Shown: positions 1-9,471 of the stretch, piece by piece
Position numbering within the stretch: position 1 is the first letter of the stretch
Layout of the letters: each line of letters starts with the position of its first letter
Origin: Diphasiastrum complanatum
Lineage: Eukaryota; Streptophyta; Lycopodiopsida; Lycopodiales; Lycopodiaceae
Length of the DNA stretch: 64,000 bases
Reading direction: 5' to 3'
Assembly: GCA_029204225.1 (NCBI GenBank)
Contig: CM055097.1
Location: 56,913,601 to 56,977,600, forward strand
The notes under the pieces: generated by a model
What the model was told of the DNA's origin: nothing
What the model saw: the letters and a program-made list of their open reading frames with translations, nothing else
Database searches by the model: none
Translations under genes and position numbers: made by a program

Positions 1-583
1 GTTGCAGTCACAATTTGATGAGAAGATCAAAGCATTGGAAGATTTCCACGAAAAAGCGAACAAGGAATCTGAGAAGTTTGCAAAGACTTTTCCTACCAGA
101 AAAAATGTCTGGTGAAGACCAGTAGCTCAGAATAAATCAAGTATACCCTTGATGGTGGTCACCAGAGCACAGAAGCAGAAAGAACCAGTAGCGAATCCAG
201 TACCTACTGATTCTATACCATTAACTGATATAGCAACAGCATCTGGAGTCTATCCCAATCTTTATCCAGAAAAAAGAAGATATCAGTATATGAGGCAGTG
301 GATTAAACATCTGCAAGAGGAAGAGAAGCTTGAAGCTGCTAAAGCAACAACCGAAGTTCGTCCTTCACCACTGCAACCACCAAGAAATTCATGTATAGAT
401 ATGAATGATCAGTTGCATCATCATGAAGAACCCTTCAAGATGACTGAATCGGAAGCGCTGCAAATAAAATTGCTCATGAATATTTTGTCTAGTAAGATTA
501 ATATTCCATTGGGAGAGTTCCTAAAGTTGGTGCCAAAAGCAAAACAAGTCTTAGCTCAAAAGTTAGCTCAAGCAAAACCATAA
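1..583 (+). pseudogene. Ty3/gypsy gag C-terminal fragment
   Basis: The frame is open from base 2 but broken by a TGA at 113-115; it then runs open to a stop at 581-583. The first ~37 codons are rich in Lys/Glu and look like a coiled coil; the part after the stop is a charged, Pro-containing linker. No zinc knuckle is visible. I call it gag because it lies directly upstream, on the same strand, of a gypsy-type protease and reverse transcriptase. The 5' end of the element lies outside the window. This stretch lies left of the duplicated block, so it has no counterpart in copy 2. Confidence 0.5.
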
Positions 584-651
584 GTCCATCAAGAGCCACT
601 TTTTTGTGCTGGATTTGAAGAATCTAATGAAGTACTCCCTGTCGAAGCCAT

Positions 652-1224
652 TTGGGAAGTGAACAAAAGAATATCACCCTATCGATACAAGATAGACAAT
701 TTCTTAAGGAAGCAGCTGTGATAGATGGGGGTTCAGGAGTTAACCTGATTTTTACAAAGCTATGTGCAAAATGGGGCCTTACAAAGATCAAGCCTGTGAC
801 TTTTGCCATTAAGCTAGCTGATCAAACGACAGTTCGTCCGCGAGGAATGGTTGAAGATATACCTGTAAAAATTGCAGGAGTACAGTTCGTCATTACTTTT
901 GTAGTAATGGACTTTCCAGAAGCACCAAATTTTTATCGAGTCCTATTGGGACGTCCATGGTTACGAGTTGCGCAAGTAATTCATAACTGGGGTATCAGGA
1001 AAATCACTTTTGCAAATCGTGAACGTGCAGTCAAAGTTGATCTTGCAACTTGGACTATCAAACTCGTGGTTCAAAAAAAGGATGATGATTCATCAACAAT
1101 GGTTCATACTTGTGACCGACCAGAGAAAAATTTGGGAGTTCATTACGATTCTCAAATGGATACTGTCAACTGGAATGAAGCTCTTGCAACAATTGATTGT
1201 ACAGCAGGATATATGTGTCAATAG
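652..1224 (+). pseudogene. Ty3/gypsy retropepsin-like aspartic protease domain
   Basis: The translation carries the active-site motif VIDGGSGVNLI (DGGS in place of the usual D-T/S-G) and the downstream LLGRPWLR motif. In plant gypsy polyproteins of the non-chromodomain lineages, this motif follows the protease beta-strands. The retropepsin would cut the gag-pol polyprotein. It sits between the gag fragment and RT in normal PR-RT order, but in a separate frame, so the polyprotein is broken. ATG at 652 is only the first Met after a frame change; the real domain needs no start of its own. The domain assignment is firm; activity is unlikely. Confidence 0.7.
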
Positions 1225-1239
1225 GATAATTAGACAGAT

Positions 1240-2454
1240 TTGAGTGAGATTTCATTATTGGATCGAACCATGGATACACCGATCACTTTTCCATTGAATG
1301 TGCTGAATGTAGTTTGGATATCAACAGAACCTATACCAGGTCCGATTGAAGATGACCTCATACCTATGAGTCATGCCTTGACTTATGATGACAATGCAGA
1401 ACTTACGGATGAGCAGATTCTCAATCATATGGATTCGACCAGATTTGGAAGTGCGCAATGTTCCTATTTTAAACGTTATACATTGGATGATGTGGTTATC
1501 ATGTTACCTAAAGCACATCGCGAACATGAAGAACACGTGTCAGACTCGAAAGATGTTTAGGATGGCCCAGCTAGGACACAGCCAATGAATCTTGCTGAAC
1601 CAGGAGAACCAGAAAAGATTGTACAAGTTGGTCCTGAACAGTATCAAGCACTCCGCATGCTACTTATTAAGTATCAAGATTGCTTTGCATGGACTTATCA
1701 ATATCTGAAGGGTATTCTTACGTCAGTTATTGAACATACCATACCTTTAGTAACTGATGCAGTTCCAAAGGTTACAAAGTTCTATCGTTGTAATCCTAAT
1801 GTTGCGGATCTGATAAAGAAAGAACTGCAGATATTGCTTGACACCGATTTCATTTATGAGATCGAGCATATCGAGTGGATCTCACCGACTGTCATTGTTC
1901 CTAAGAAGAATGGAAAATTGAGAATTTGTGTCAATCTCAAGGCTTTGAACAAAGTGACACAGAAGGATCACTTTCCGTTACCTTTTACTGAAAGCATTTT
2001 GGATCGCCTTGCTGGAGCGGAAGCTTATAGTTTCTTGGATGGATTTAGTGGTTACAACCAGGTAAAGATTGCACCCACTGATCGTCACAAAACAGCTTTT
2101 GCAACAGAATGGGACACCTATGCTTACAAAGTAATGTCGTTTGGACTCTGTAATGCACCAAGTTCATTCCAAAGAGTAATGCAATTTGCTTTTAAAGATT
2201 ATCTGCAGAAATTCCTTGAAATTTACTTGGATGACCTGGGAGTCCATAGTACAGATACAGACCACCTAGATCGATTGGAGAAAGTATTTGAAAGATGTCG
2301 CAAATATCAAATTTCTCTAAATCCAGAAAAATGCCAGATATGGGTTTCCCACAAAATTGTGCTTGGGCATGTGATTATTCTAAGCTCAAGATTATTGTGG
2401 AATTGCCACCGCCAACAACAATTCGTGGGGTTTATGTGTTTATGGGTCATGTGA
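1240..2454 (+). pseudogene. Ty3/gypsy reverse transcriptase (copy 1, full-length domain)
   Basis: A linker (1240-1560) is followed after a TAG by a 289-codon frame (1585-2454). This reads through a typical gypsy RT: FAWTYQ lead-in, TVIVPKKNGKLRICVNLKALN (fingers), SFLDGFSGYNQVKIAP with the first catalytic Asp, TAFATEWDTYAYKVMSFGL, and the YLDD catalytic box near 2224. The lead-in suits the non-chromodomain (Tat/Athila-like) branch. The frame is lost around 2345, and the thumb/connection region continues in another frame from 2295. The copy 2 homology begins inside this domain at 1890, the left breakpoint of the tandem duplication. As a coding unit it is dead: stops lie upstream and a frameshift downstream. 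Confidence 0.8.
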
Positions 2455-2825
2455 ACTACTATCAAATTTTTATTATCTTCTTTGCGGATTTAGCAAGACC
2501 TATATACAAACTGACTATTGTTCCTATTTGGATAGTAGAGGCATTAAAAGCCTTTGAAAAATTAAAAAAAGCACTTACTTCAACACCGATACTATGTTCT
2601 CTAAATTGGATGATTGAATTTCATGTTCACACGGATGTCTCGAAATATGCCATTGGATCAGTTTTGAGGCAGCCAGATGATTATAAGAAGGATTATCCTA
2701 TACGATTTGCAAGCAGACAACTTACAGATCCAGAGAAGAATTATTCAACAACAGAGCGTGAGGCGTTAGCCATGATTTTTTCTGTTCAAAAATTTCATCA
2801 CTACCTCATAAAAACGCACTTTTGA
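2295..2825 (+). pseudogene. Ty3/gypsy RNase H domain (copy 1)
   Basis: The frame shows the gypsy RH signature: a tether ending ARPIYKLT, then HTDVSKYAIGSVLRQ (first catalytic Asp), IRFASRQLTDPEKNYSTTEREALAMIFSVQKF with the catalytic Glu, ending at HHYLIKTHF. The last catalytic Asp of the normal domain is past the stop and not visible. It is shifted by one frame relative to RT, so it is not expressed as a fusion. No integrase (HHCC or DDE) follows in the next 2 kb, so the 3' half of the element is missing or unrecognisable. Confidence 0.75.
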
Positions 2826-4914
2826 ATTTTTAATCTCATCTTTACGCATAGCGGCAACAGAATGGTTAAATCATGATCAGTCTTTACAACTACGTCATGA
2901 AGTGTTGCACAAATTATGTGAAACTAGATAGAAGATCATTTGGATATTGTGGTTAAATATTCCCATAGGACTGGGTATTTCCTATGTTGATACATCGTAT
3001 TTGAACATCGGGATACTAACTAGTTCAAAACCGATATATCAACAAAGGATTATATCTATCCTAGGGGTCACACGTCTAGGTGAAATCATGAGATGTCCAG
3101 AGCCTCTTATTTTGCCTATTATAAATTATCATCATTCTCGAGATATTCAAATTCTAATCCTTTTCTAGAGAGTGAGTTGTGCTTCGAGGAAGTGAGAGAG
3201 TATCATTATAAGAGAGACATGCCACATATCACGAAATTCTGAGCTATCATCAGGGAAGATGTTCCACCCAAATCTTCTGCTAGGACCTAACATCCCTTAT
3301 GTTAATCCATCTCACTTGAATATTGTCCTGTTAGTCGGGTTGAAAATCATGTATCGTCAGCGTATAGTATCTCTCTTGGGAGCAGCGAGACTTGAGGAGA
3401 TAATGGAATCGATCGAGCCTTGCATTTTACCCATCATAGATCTGAGGAGAACAAGACATGTCATAATTCTGATCTTATTCTTGAGGATAGAATGTTGAGG
3501 AAAACGTAGATGTTTCAGTACCATACCACCTTTCTCAGTTGCCACTACAATTCACTACTAAAAATAGGTTAGAGGTCTGTATGATAGACCTCGACTTTAT
3601 ACCGTCTTTTGGTGACATTTGTCAAGTTATTCGAGGGGGAACTACGAGCCACTATTTCTATTCTCCTGAGATAAATCCTTACCTATATCCTGGTGACATC
3701 TTGATCAAATTACAGCATTGCGGAGATTGTAGTTACTTTGAAGTCCATGAGCTCACTGTTGATAGACTCTGGCACCTTACTGATGCTTTATTTACCCGCT
3801 ATATAGAAGTGACACAACCTTTGCTAGAGATTCCATTACAATCATCAGGTTCGACCAATAGTACAAATGCTTGAAATGGCTCAGAGAAAGCGAACTTCAA
3901 TGAGTATGATTGGGGAGTAGCTAACAAGTTCCATAGGCAAGTGAGATAGAAATGCGATTAAGAGTGATTGTATGCCCCTTCATCAGCTATATCTCTAGAG
4001 GATTGGAAGCCCTCTATTAACTGTGAAGGCACAGTTTGGTTGATAAAATGTGTCTGGGATCGCTAGTTTAGAATAGAGTTTGAGACATGTACAGCCATCC
4101 TCGTAGTAGCACTGGAAGTGCTGCACGCTGTTAGGTTATTCCCTCCCCTACGTTGATCCCATGGCGTGGAAAAAGCCTAACATAGTTTTCAAAGCATTGA
4201 CAAAGAAAGTAAGATTAGAAAAAGACAATAGGCATATGAATGCGTTATTGTAAACTAATGCTTGTTTTTTTACAAGCTCATTCCAAGCTTATCCAATCTC
4301 ATGAATATGACTCAAAACTCTTCCAAGTTTTCATTTGCATGTTGCATTCCTCTTTTAGTTTTCCATAACATCACTCATATGAACCATTATTAAATTTTAT
4401 GACAAATTTTCCATTTATAATTATCAAAGTTTCAAAATGGTTTCATCTATGTTTGTAGCAATGTGGAATGGAGAACTATCCTTTGTTTGGGTAGGAGTTG
4501 CTAGCAAAATCTTTCTCTTTCTTCTTTAATTTCAAAAGCTAAGAAGTGAATGAATTTACAATCCTTTAACAAAAACAAATTCCTCTTTCGTGTAAAATTA
4601 ACTTCCCTTCACAAAAACCAGAATTCGTGGCCTATTTTCACTCATCCAAGGCTCAAGTAGACTAAAAATCAGATTTGAAATTTTTTGAAGTTTTGTGAAG
4701 GTCACTGAAGTTCTGTGAAAAAAATTAAAATTTGAAAATGATAAGTAAAACAATTTTCCCTTTAATGTAGAATTAACTTCCCGTCACAAAAACCAGAATT
4801 TTTTCGCATTGGAATGCTCTACTTAGAGTTCTTCGATATTTACAATCGACACAAAATTATTACATTTGTTATGGTGGAAATTTGAACGATGATTCAAATA
4901 TCCTTCTTCAAGGT
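2826..4914. other. Non-coding stretch with diverged internal repeats
   Basis: No recognised protein domain. Two diverged tandem copies of a ~225-bp segment lie at about 2950-3175 and 3262-3490; their conceptual translations align through SYLNI/SHLNI, RIISILG/RIVSLLG and LILF. A 111-codon ORF (3539-3874) is open in both duplicates but unrecognised. A ~60-bp segment at 4566-4626 recurs at about 4746-4806. The stretch is probably the 3' part of the gypsy element or a decayed insertion in it. Confidence 0.5.
3539..3874 (+). CDS. Unrecognised 111-codon ORF conserved in both duplicates
   Basis: The frame is open for 111 codons and has an intact counterpart at 40966-41301 with a handful of substitutions. 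The product would be a mixed polar protein with two adjacent Cys (HCGDC) and several aromatic residues. I see no signal peptide, membrane segment or known motif. It lies downstream of a gypsy RNase H on the same strand, so it may be a leftover of that element. Conservation between copies reflects recent duplication only and is not evidence of selection. Confidence 0.25.
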   Translation: MPLQFTTKNRLEVCMIDLDFIPSFGDICQVIRGGTTSHYFYSPEINPYLYPGDILIKLQHCGDCSYFEVHELTVDRLWHLTDALFTRYIEVTQPLLEIPLQSSGSTNSTNA

Positions 4915-5290
4915 TTTACAGTGCAGATTGGAGTGGAGATGTCGACATGAGAAATTCGACATCAGGTTATGTCTTTGTATTCAGCAAGGGTCTTGTCTCT
5001 TGGAACAATGAGAAGCAAAATTCAACTGCATTATCTTTGACAGAGGCCGAATACATAGTCGCTACACATGTTGCAAAAGAAGCTATTTGGTTAAGGCGTC
5101 TATTGTCGGAGACCTTAATCTTAGTCAATTACAAGCAACTTCCATCTTTTGTGACAATTAAAGTACAACTATGGTATATGTTAGTCCCAAGTATCATTCT
5201 CAGAGCAAGCACATTGAAATAGATTATCATTTCGTCAGAGACAAAGTACTCGAAAACGAGATCATTCTAATCTTTTGCAAAAAAAAGTTC
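4915..5290 (+). pseudogene. Ty1/copia RNase H fragment (copy 1)
   Basis: The translation gives the copia RH signature: DWSGDVDMRNSTSGYVF, then VSWNNEKQNSTALSLTEAEYI with the catalytic Glu, and KEAIWLRRLL. After a frameshift near 5165 it resumes in the next frame with SPKYHSQSKHIEIDYHFVRD, the conserved copia C-terminal block. No RT, integrase or LTR of the same element is adjacent, so this is an isolated scrap. It lies ~550 bp upstream of another copia gag. Confidence 0.75.
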
Positions 5291-5363
5291 ATGACAATGG
5301 ATATATCTCCATCAAACACCGTACGTCCCGCTCTTACGATCTCCTACGAAGGAAAATATCTCA

Positions 5364-5515
5364 ATGAAGTCCATGAAACGGCAGCTGACCCTTCATCGTC
5401 CAACACTGTGAGTCACGATTTGCGGTCATCAACGAAGTCCATGAAATGGCAACTGACCCTTCACCATCCAACATTGTGAGTCACGACTTGCGGTCATCAA
5501 TGAAGTTGATGAACG
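5364..5515. repeat. 68-bp tandem repeat, two full units and a partial
   Basis: Units start at 5364, 5432 and 5500, each opening with a variant of ATGAAGTCCATGAA. The first two units both end in GCGGTCATCA and differ at a few positions; the third diverges after ~15 bases. The same structure is at 42791-42942. Confidence 0.7.
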
Positions 5516-5841
5516 ACAGTGGACCAAACAAGGTGAGGTATTACTTACGATCACCTATGAAGTTAACTAACACTCACCTACGGAGTGAACGAACGACTTA
5601 CAGAGGAACTGCAGACATGCTATGGCTACAACGACACCACACTTTCAAGCTCCTGGCACGTACAAAGGAGATCGTTCTTCTGTACTTCTTCACGTCTTCA
5701 CGATGCTCCAATAACCGATCTACAGATCATATTCAACGGCTGTAAACGATCTTTTAAACTGTAATTAGAATAACTAAATATCCTCTAACAACTATATATA
5801 CATCTGAATGACTTGAAAAAAAACAAGGAGAGAGATCAAGA

Positions 5842-6348
5842 GTGTGGGCAATCAACAGAGCGATCAAATGCTACGAGACTTCAGATGTATGGATTCACCT
5901 CTTTCTAAGGAAGAAGGTACTAACACTCAGAATGAGCGAAGGCACCTTAGTCAGTGATCACTTGAACGAGTTTAAACAATTGCTAAATCAACTTGCTGCC
6001 ATAGTTTCCTATCTCAGAAGAAGACTCAACGATGTCTCTTCTCGCCAGTTTTCCATCCTCCTAAGACAACTTAGTATTGCTTCTGAGCAATACTCCTGCA
6101 CTGTCTCTCTAGAAGTTGCCAACAAGCCAATTGTAGAAAGAAGTCAGGAGAAAGAGCTTGTCTACATCAATGAGTACCAAATCAATGGCATTGTACTCAA
6201 ACAAGCAGCAGTCCAAGAAGAAGAAAAGCTTCAAGGACAAGAAGACAACGACGGAGCAGCCAGTTACATCGCAACAACAACATCAGTAGCACAGTCAACT
6301 ATCATCCAAGACCAAGCTCTTTTGCAAGTATTGCAAAAGAACCAATAA
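5842..6348 (+). pseudogene. Ty1/copia gag fragment, UBN2 type (copy 1)
   Basis: The 168-codon frame includes CYETSDVWIHLFLRKKVLTL and MSEGTLVSDHLNEFKQLLNQL, the core of the plant copia gag (UBN2/Retrotran_gag_2) fold. The N-terminal ~60 residues normally found before this are absent, and after ~70 residues the sequence departs from the family. No CCHC knuckle survives; a CKYCKR-like trace appears past the stop region. It heads a plus-strand copia element continuing through protease and integrase. No 5' LTR or PBS could be found between 5290 and 5842. Confidence 0.65.
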
Positions 6349-6504
6349 CGACATAAAGGATTGTTGCATCCTCAAGTATAATGAAGCGAGGAAGAAGATG
6401 CAGCACCACCAAGAAGGAAACTCTGACACAGTTAGAAATCCACAACAAGATGACAAGGCGCTGATGGTACAAGATCAACCTAGTAGAGATGCCCATCATT
6501 GGTG

Positions 6505-6756
6505 TCTTGATCAAGTGCTTCGCAGCACATGACGCCATGTAAAGACTTATTTTCTAAACTCACAACATCGAAATCAAAGTACATCTTTTTCTACGACTCA
6601 AATTCACTCCAAGTCGAAGGTGACAACATCACTAGGCAGTTAAATGGTGTACTTTATGTACCCAAATTAACAAAGAACTTATTATCTATTAGCAAGATCA
6701 TTGATCAAGGCTATAGAGCTTTGTTTACTACTAGTCGATGTACTATTTTTGATTAG
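6505..6756 (+). pseudogene. Ty1/copia protease region, frameshifted (copy 1)
   Basis: The translation reads MTPCKDLFSKL and later GVLYVPKLTKNLLSISKI, the two flanks of the copia aspartic protease. The catalytic DSGAS box just upstream is destroyed by a small deletion near 6508: one frame reads WCLD and a different one resumes SASQHM. A TAG ends the frame at 6754-6756, before the GAG-pre-integrase region. In copy 2 the catalytic region has a further 1-bp loss. The protease is therefore dead in both copies. Confidence 0.7.
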
Positions 6757-6795
6757 AACTCAAAAGAAATTGTCTCTGCACAAAGAGAAGAAAAT

Positions 6796-7962
6796 TTGTA
6801 TATTTTGAATCACGATTTTGCACTTTCTATGAGTTGTACAGATGCTAATGTCTGGCATCAAAGATTAGGTCATTTAAAAATGCGTTCAATCTTATACATG
6901 CATCATAACAAAATGGTCAAGGACATGAATATTAATGCTGTTACTATAGCTAATCAGATTGTTTGTGAAAATTGTTTACTAGGAAACCAACCTAGAACAA
7001 GATTTCCAAGAGGACAAGCCAAAAGGGCAAAGTCCATTTTGTCACTAATACACAGTGACCTCTGTGGTCCTATGAGCGTACCTTCTCTAGGTCAAGCTTT
7101 GTATTTTATTACTTTCATTGATGCCTACTCCCAATTTACCAAAGTCATGTTCATTAAGAACAAGTCAGAAGCATTTAGTTGCTTCAAGGATTTCAAGCAA
7201 TATACTGAGAATCAAACTGGTCAGAGAATCAAGGCCCTCCGGTCTGATTCAAGAGGAGAGTATCTATCAAATGAAATGAAGGACTACATATCGTCATGTG
7301 GCGTGCACCATCAGTTTTCTACTAGCTACACTCCACAATAGAACAATGTAGCTGAGCGGAAGAACCGTACATTATTAGAAGCTGCACGATCCATGATCGT
7401 CAATGCTCATTTGCCCCAAACCTTTTGGACAGAAGTAATCTCTACAACCAGCTATCTGCAAAACTATTCTAGCATGAAGGCAGTTGATTCCAAGACTTCT
7501 TTTGAAGCCTACTATGGTTACAAACCAAGTCTAAAACACCTACATATTTTTGGATGTCTCTGCTATGCACAAGTACCATCTGATTTGAGGAAGAAGTTGG
7601 ACCCAGTAAGTTGTAAATACATCTTTATCGGCTATTCAGCATCACACAAAGCATATCGTATATACGATGTTGTTACAAGTCAGATCTTAGTCAGTCACGA
7701 CGTTGTCTCTCTTGAAGACAAATATCATGACTTCAAGCAGATGTAGCCAATGCAGGATTCTGTCATAGCAGCTCCACTCTCCATCGATAGGCATCGATCT
7801 ACGATTGTTCAAACAAAGGAGTTTATCCCAATAGCTCCACTTACCATCGATGGGCCTAGATCCACAATTGTTCAAACACAAGCTGATATGATCCCAATCA
7901 TGCACCGAGGAGAATCGTACGCTCAAGCACCTACAGTTCGAAGGTCTGCAAGACAACGGTAG
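6796..7962 (+). pseudogene. Ty1/copia integrase (copy 1)
   Basis: The HHCC zinc finger (HQRLGH ... CENCLLG) is followed by the catalytic core: HSDLCGP (first Asp), FIDAYSQFTKV, RSDSRGEY (second Asp; the usual SDNGGEY is altered), and NNVAERKNRTLLEAARSM with the catalytic Glu. A TAG at 7339-7341 interrupts the core just before that Glu. A second stop at 7744-7746 separates the C-terminal part (GCLCYAQVP, FIGYS, KAYRIYD), which runs to 7962. In copy 2 the second stop is CAG, so that stretch is open there. The RT and RNase H that should follow are deleted in copy 1. Confidence 0.85.
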
Positions 7963-8031
7963 CTACCTGATCACTTTGTCCCTCAGACTTTCATCAGTCA
8001 TGACGAACCTGCCTCTATAGCGGAAGCACTA

Positions 8032-8243
8032 TGTAGCGCAGACATCCCAAAAGGAGCCGGGAACCACGACTTAGCTTCCCAACCTTCAACTCTTGCCATC
8101 CAAACCCAATTGACAAACAAGAAGCCAACTCACCAACAATGATCAGACTTAACCAACTTGAAGTTCTGAAAACTAACATTGAGATCCAACCTGGCGCCAT
8201 GCCAGATCGGGGGTCCCGATGTGGGTGACTTCCCTCCGAGCAA
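8032..8243 (-). mobile_element. Truncated LTR stub of the LARD-like element (copy 1)
   Basis: These ~212 bp match the first 212 bp of the LTR at 45457 in copy 2, starting at the same TG and preceded by the same CACTA target site. Homology stops at 8243, where the sequence jumps to the 3' end of the copia element. It is all that remains of the 4.3-kb LARD-like insertion in this copy. It also shows that the insertion preceded the tandem duplication. Confidence 0.85.
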
Positions 8244-8244
8244 A
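8243..8244. other. Deletion junction (about 5.6 kb lost relative to copy 2)
   Basis: Copy 1 is collinear with copy 2 up to 8243/45668 and resumes at 8244/51292. Only a single shared A is at the joint. The missing 45669-51291 holds most of the LARD-like element and the copia RT and RNase H. This fits non-homologous (micro-homology) end joining better than LTR recombination. Confidence 0.8.
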
Positions 8245-8289
8245 ATCTCAGTTTGAATTCAGATTTGTAGCAGTAAGCTTAAGGGGGAG

Positions 8290-8643
8290 TGTTAGTTTAA
8301 TCTTACTCCTACTCATCCCTTTCGCCCTCCTCCATCTCTCAAAAAAATCACTCTCTCAAACAGTTCAAAGAAATATACGTAAAGTCAAAACAAACAAAAC
8401 CGCAAAAGCTCTCGCCTACCGATGAGAACCACTTACGATCACTTACGGGTGAGCTAATGGCAATAGAACGAGAGTCTCTGTCAAAGACCGTAAGAACAAG
8501 CTCATAAAACTCCATTCTCCAAGTAATCCACGTTCCTGTAAATCGCAGTAATCACTATGCTTCATTGTTTTTCTTACTATTGGTTGAGATGTCATTCATA
8601 TTGTAATCGTCTCTTCCATCGTTACTTCCGCTACCCACACCAA
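8290..8643 (+). mobile_element. 3' LTR of the degraded copia element (copy 1)
   Basis: A polypurine tract (AAGGGGGAG, 8281-8289) is followed directly by TGTTAG, the expected PPT-LTR junction. The end is less certain: CCCACACCAACA here versus CCCACACA in copy 2, so the boundary is 8640-8646. I found no matching 5' LTR upstream of the gag fragment, so the start rests on the PPT and the TG. Confidence 0.6.
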
Positions 8644-9471
8644 CAAAAGCTTCAATATGGGAGGTAATTACAGGTGAGTGGACAATGAGTACTACATGCA
8701 GCAGTTACGAGCCAAATTGACAGAGAAAAGTTTAGGTGAGTAAATTATGCATGTTAAACCACGGGTAACTTAGTGTAAGTTATGTACGTACTTTTAATGT
8801 GTTAGAATCAAGCCTGCATGTACCTATGGAGGATCTGTATTAGATTGCGCTATAAAAAATGAAAGACATAGAGAAAGAATTATGCAGTTCAATGTGTGTT
8901 TCATTTCTGCATCACTATCACAAGGAAAATATGAAATGCTCCTACATAGGAAAATTGTAAAATTTCCTAGTTATAGATGATTAGCACTGTCTCAATTAAT
9001 TTTGGACTTTCCCAAACTCCATTTTGAGAAATGGACTCAAGAATTTAAAGCACACCAAATTAAACATATTTTTGATATAATTAATACTTTGATTAATCCA
9101 TCTAAATTGGTATCATCTAATAATAAAAACATCTTTCAAATTAACAATACTTTGAGTATAATTACAACAATATGATGACTAGTGTCTGAATATATTCAAA
9201 CATCTTATGCGATATTTTGAAACTAATTTTGAATCTCACATTCAAATGAAAATATTCAAACACAACTCATTTTGAATCTCACATTCAAATGAAAATATTT
9301 AAACATCTTATAAGACATTGAACAAACATCCATAACAACTGGTTTTGAAAATGAGTTTGCCTATTATATTGTGGAAAATGACGATAACAGCCCCTACTTC
9401 CTGGGGCATTTACAATCTATTACAAAAGATATGCATTTATGCATTGTCCTAAGTATTATATGAACCTGAAT
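8644..9471. other. Intergenic, AT-rich, with a 36-bp direct repeat
   Basis: No coding sequence is supported. A segment reading TTTGAATCTCACATTCAAAT and the ~16 bases after it occurs at about 9229-9265 and again at about 9270-9306. The bases at 8648-8670 match 28999-29021 (AAAGCTTCAATATGGGA plus a few bases). Confidence 0.5.

Noticed and set aside
5296-5841. Possible 5' LTR of the degraded copia element
   Set aside because: A few words (CTTACGATCAC) recur in the 3' LTR, but there is no alignable LTR, TG start or PBS, so no 5' LTR was called.
9229-9306. Direct repeats considered as a CRISPR-like array
   Set aside because: Only two copies in a eukaryotic, retrotransposon-rich context; there is no spacer series and no cas gene.
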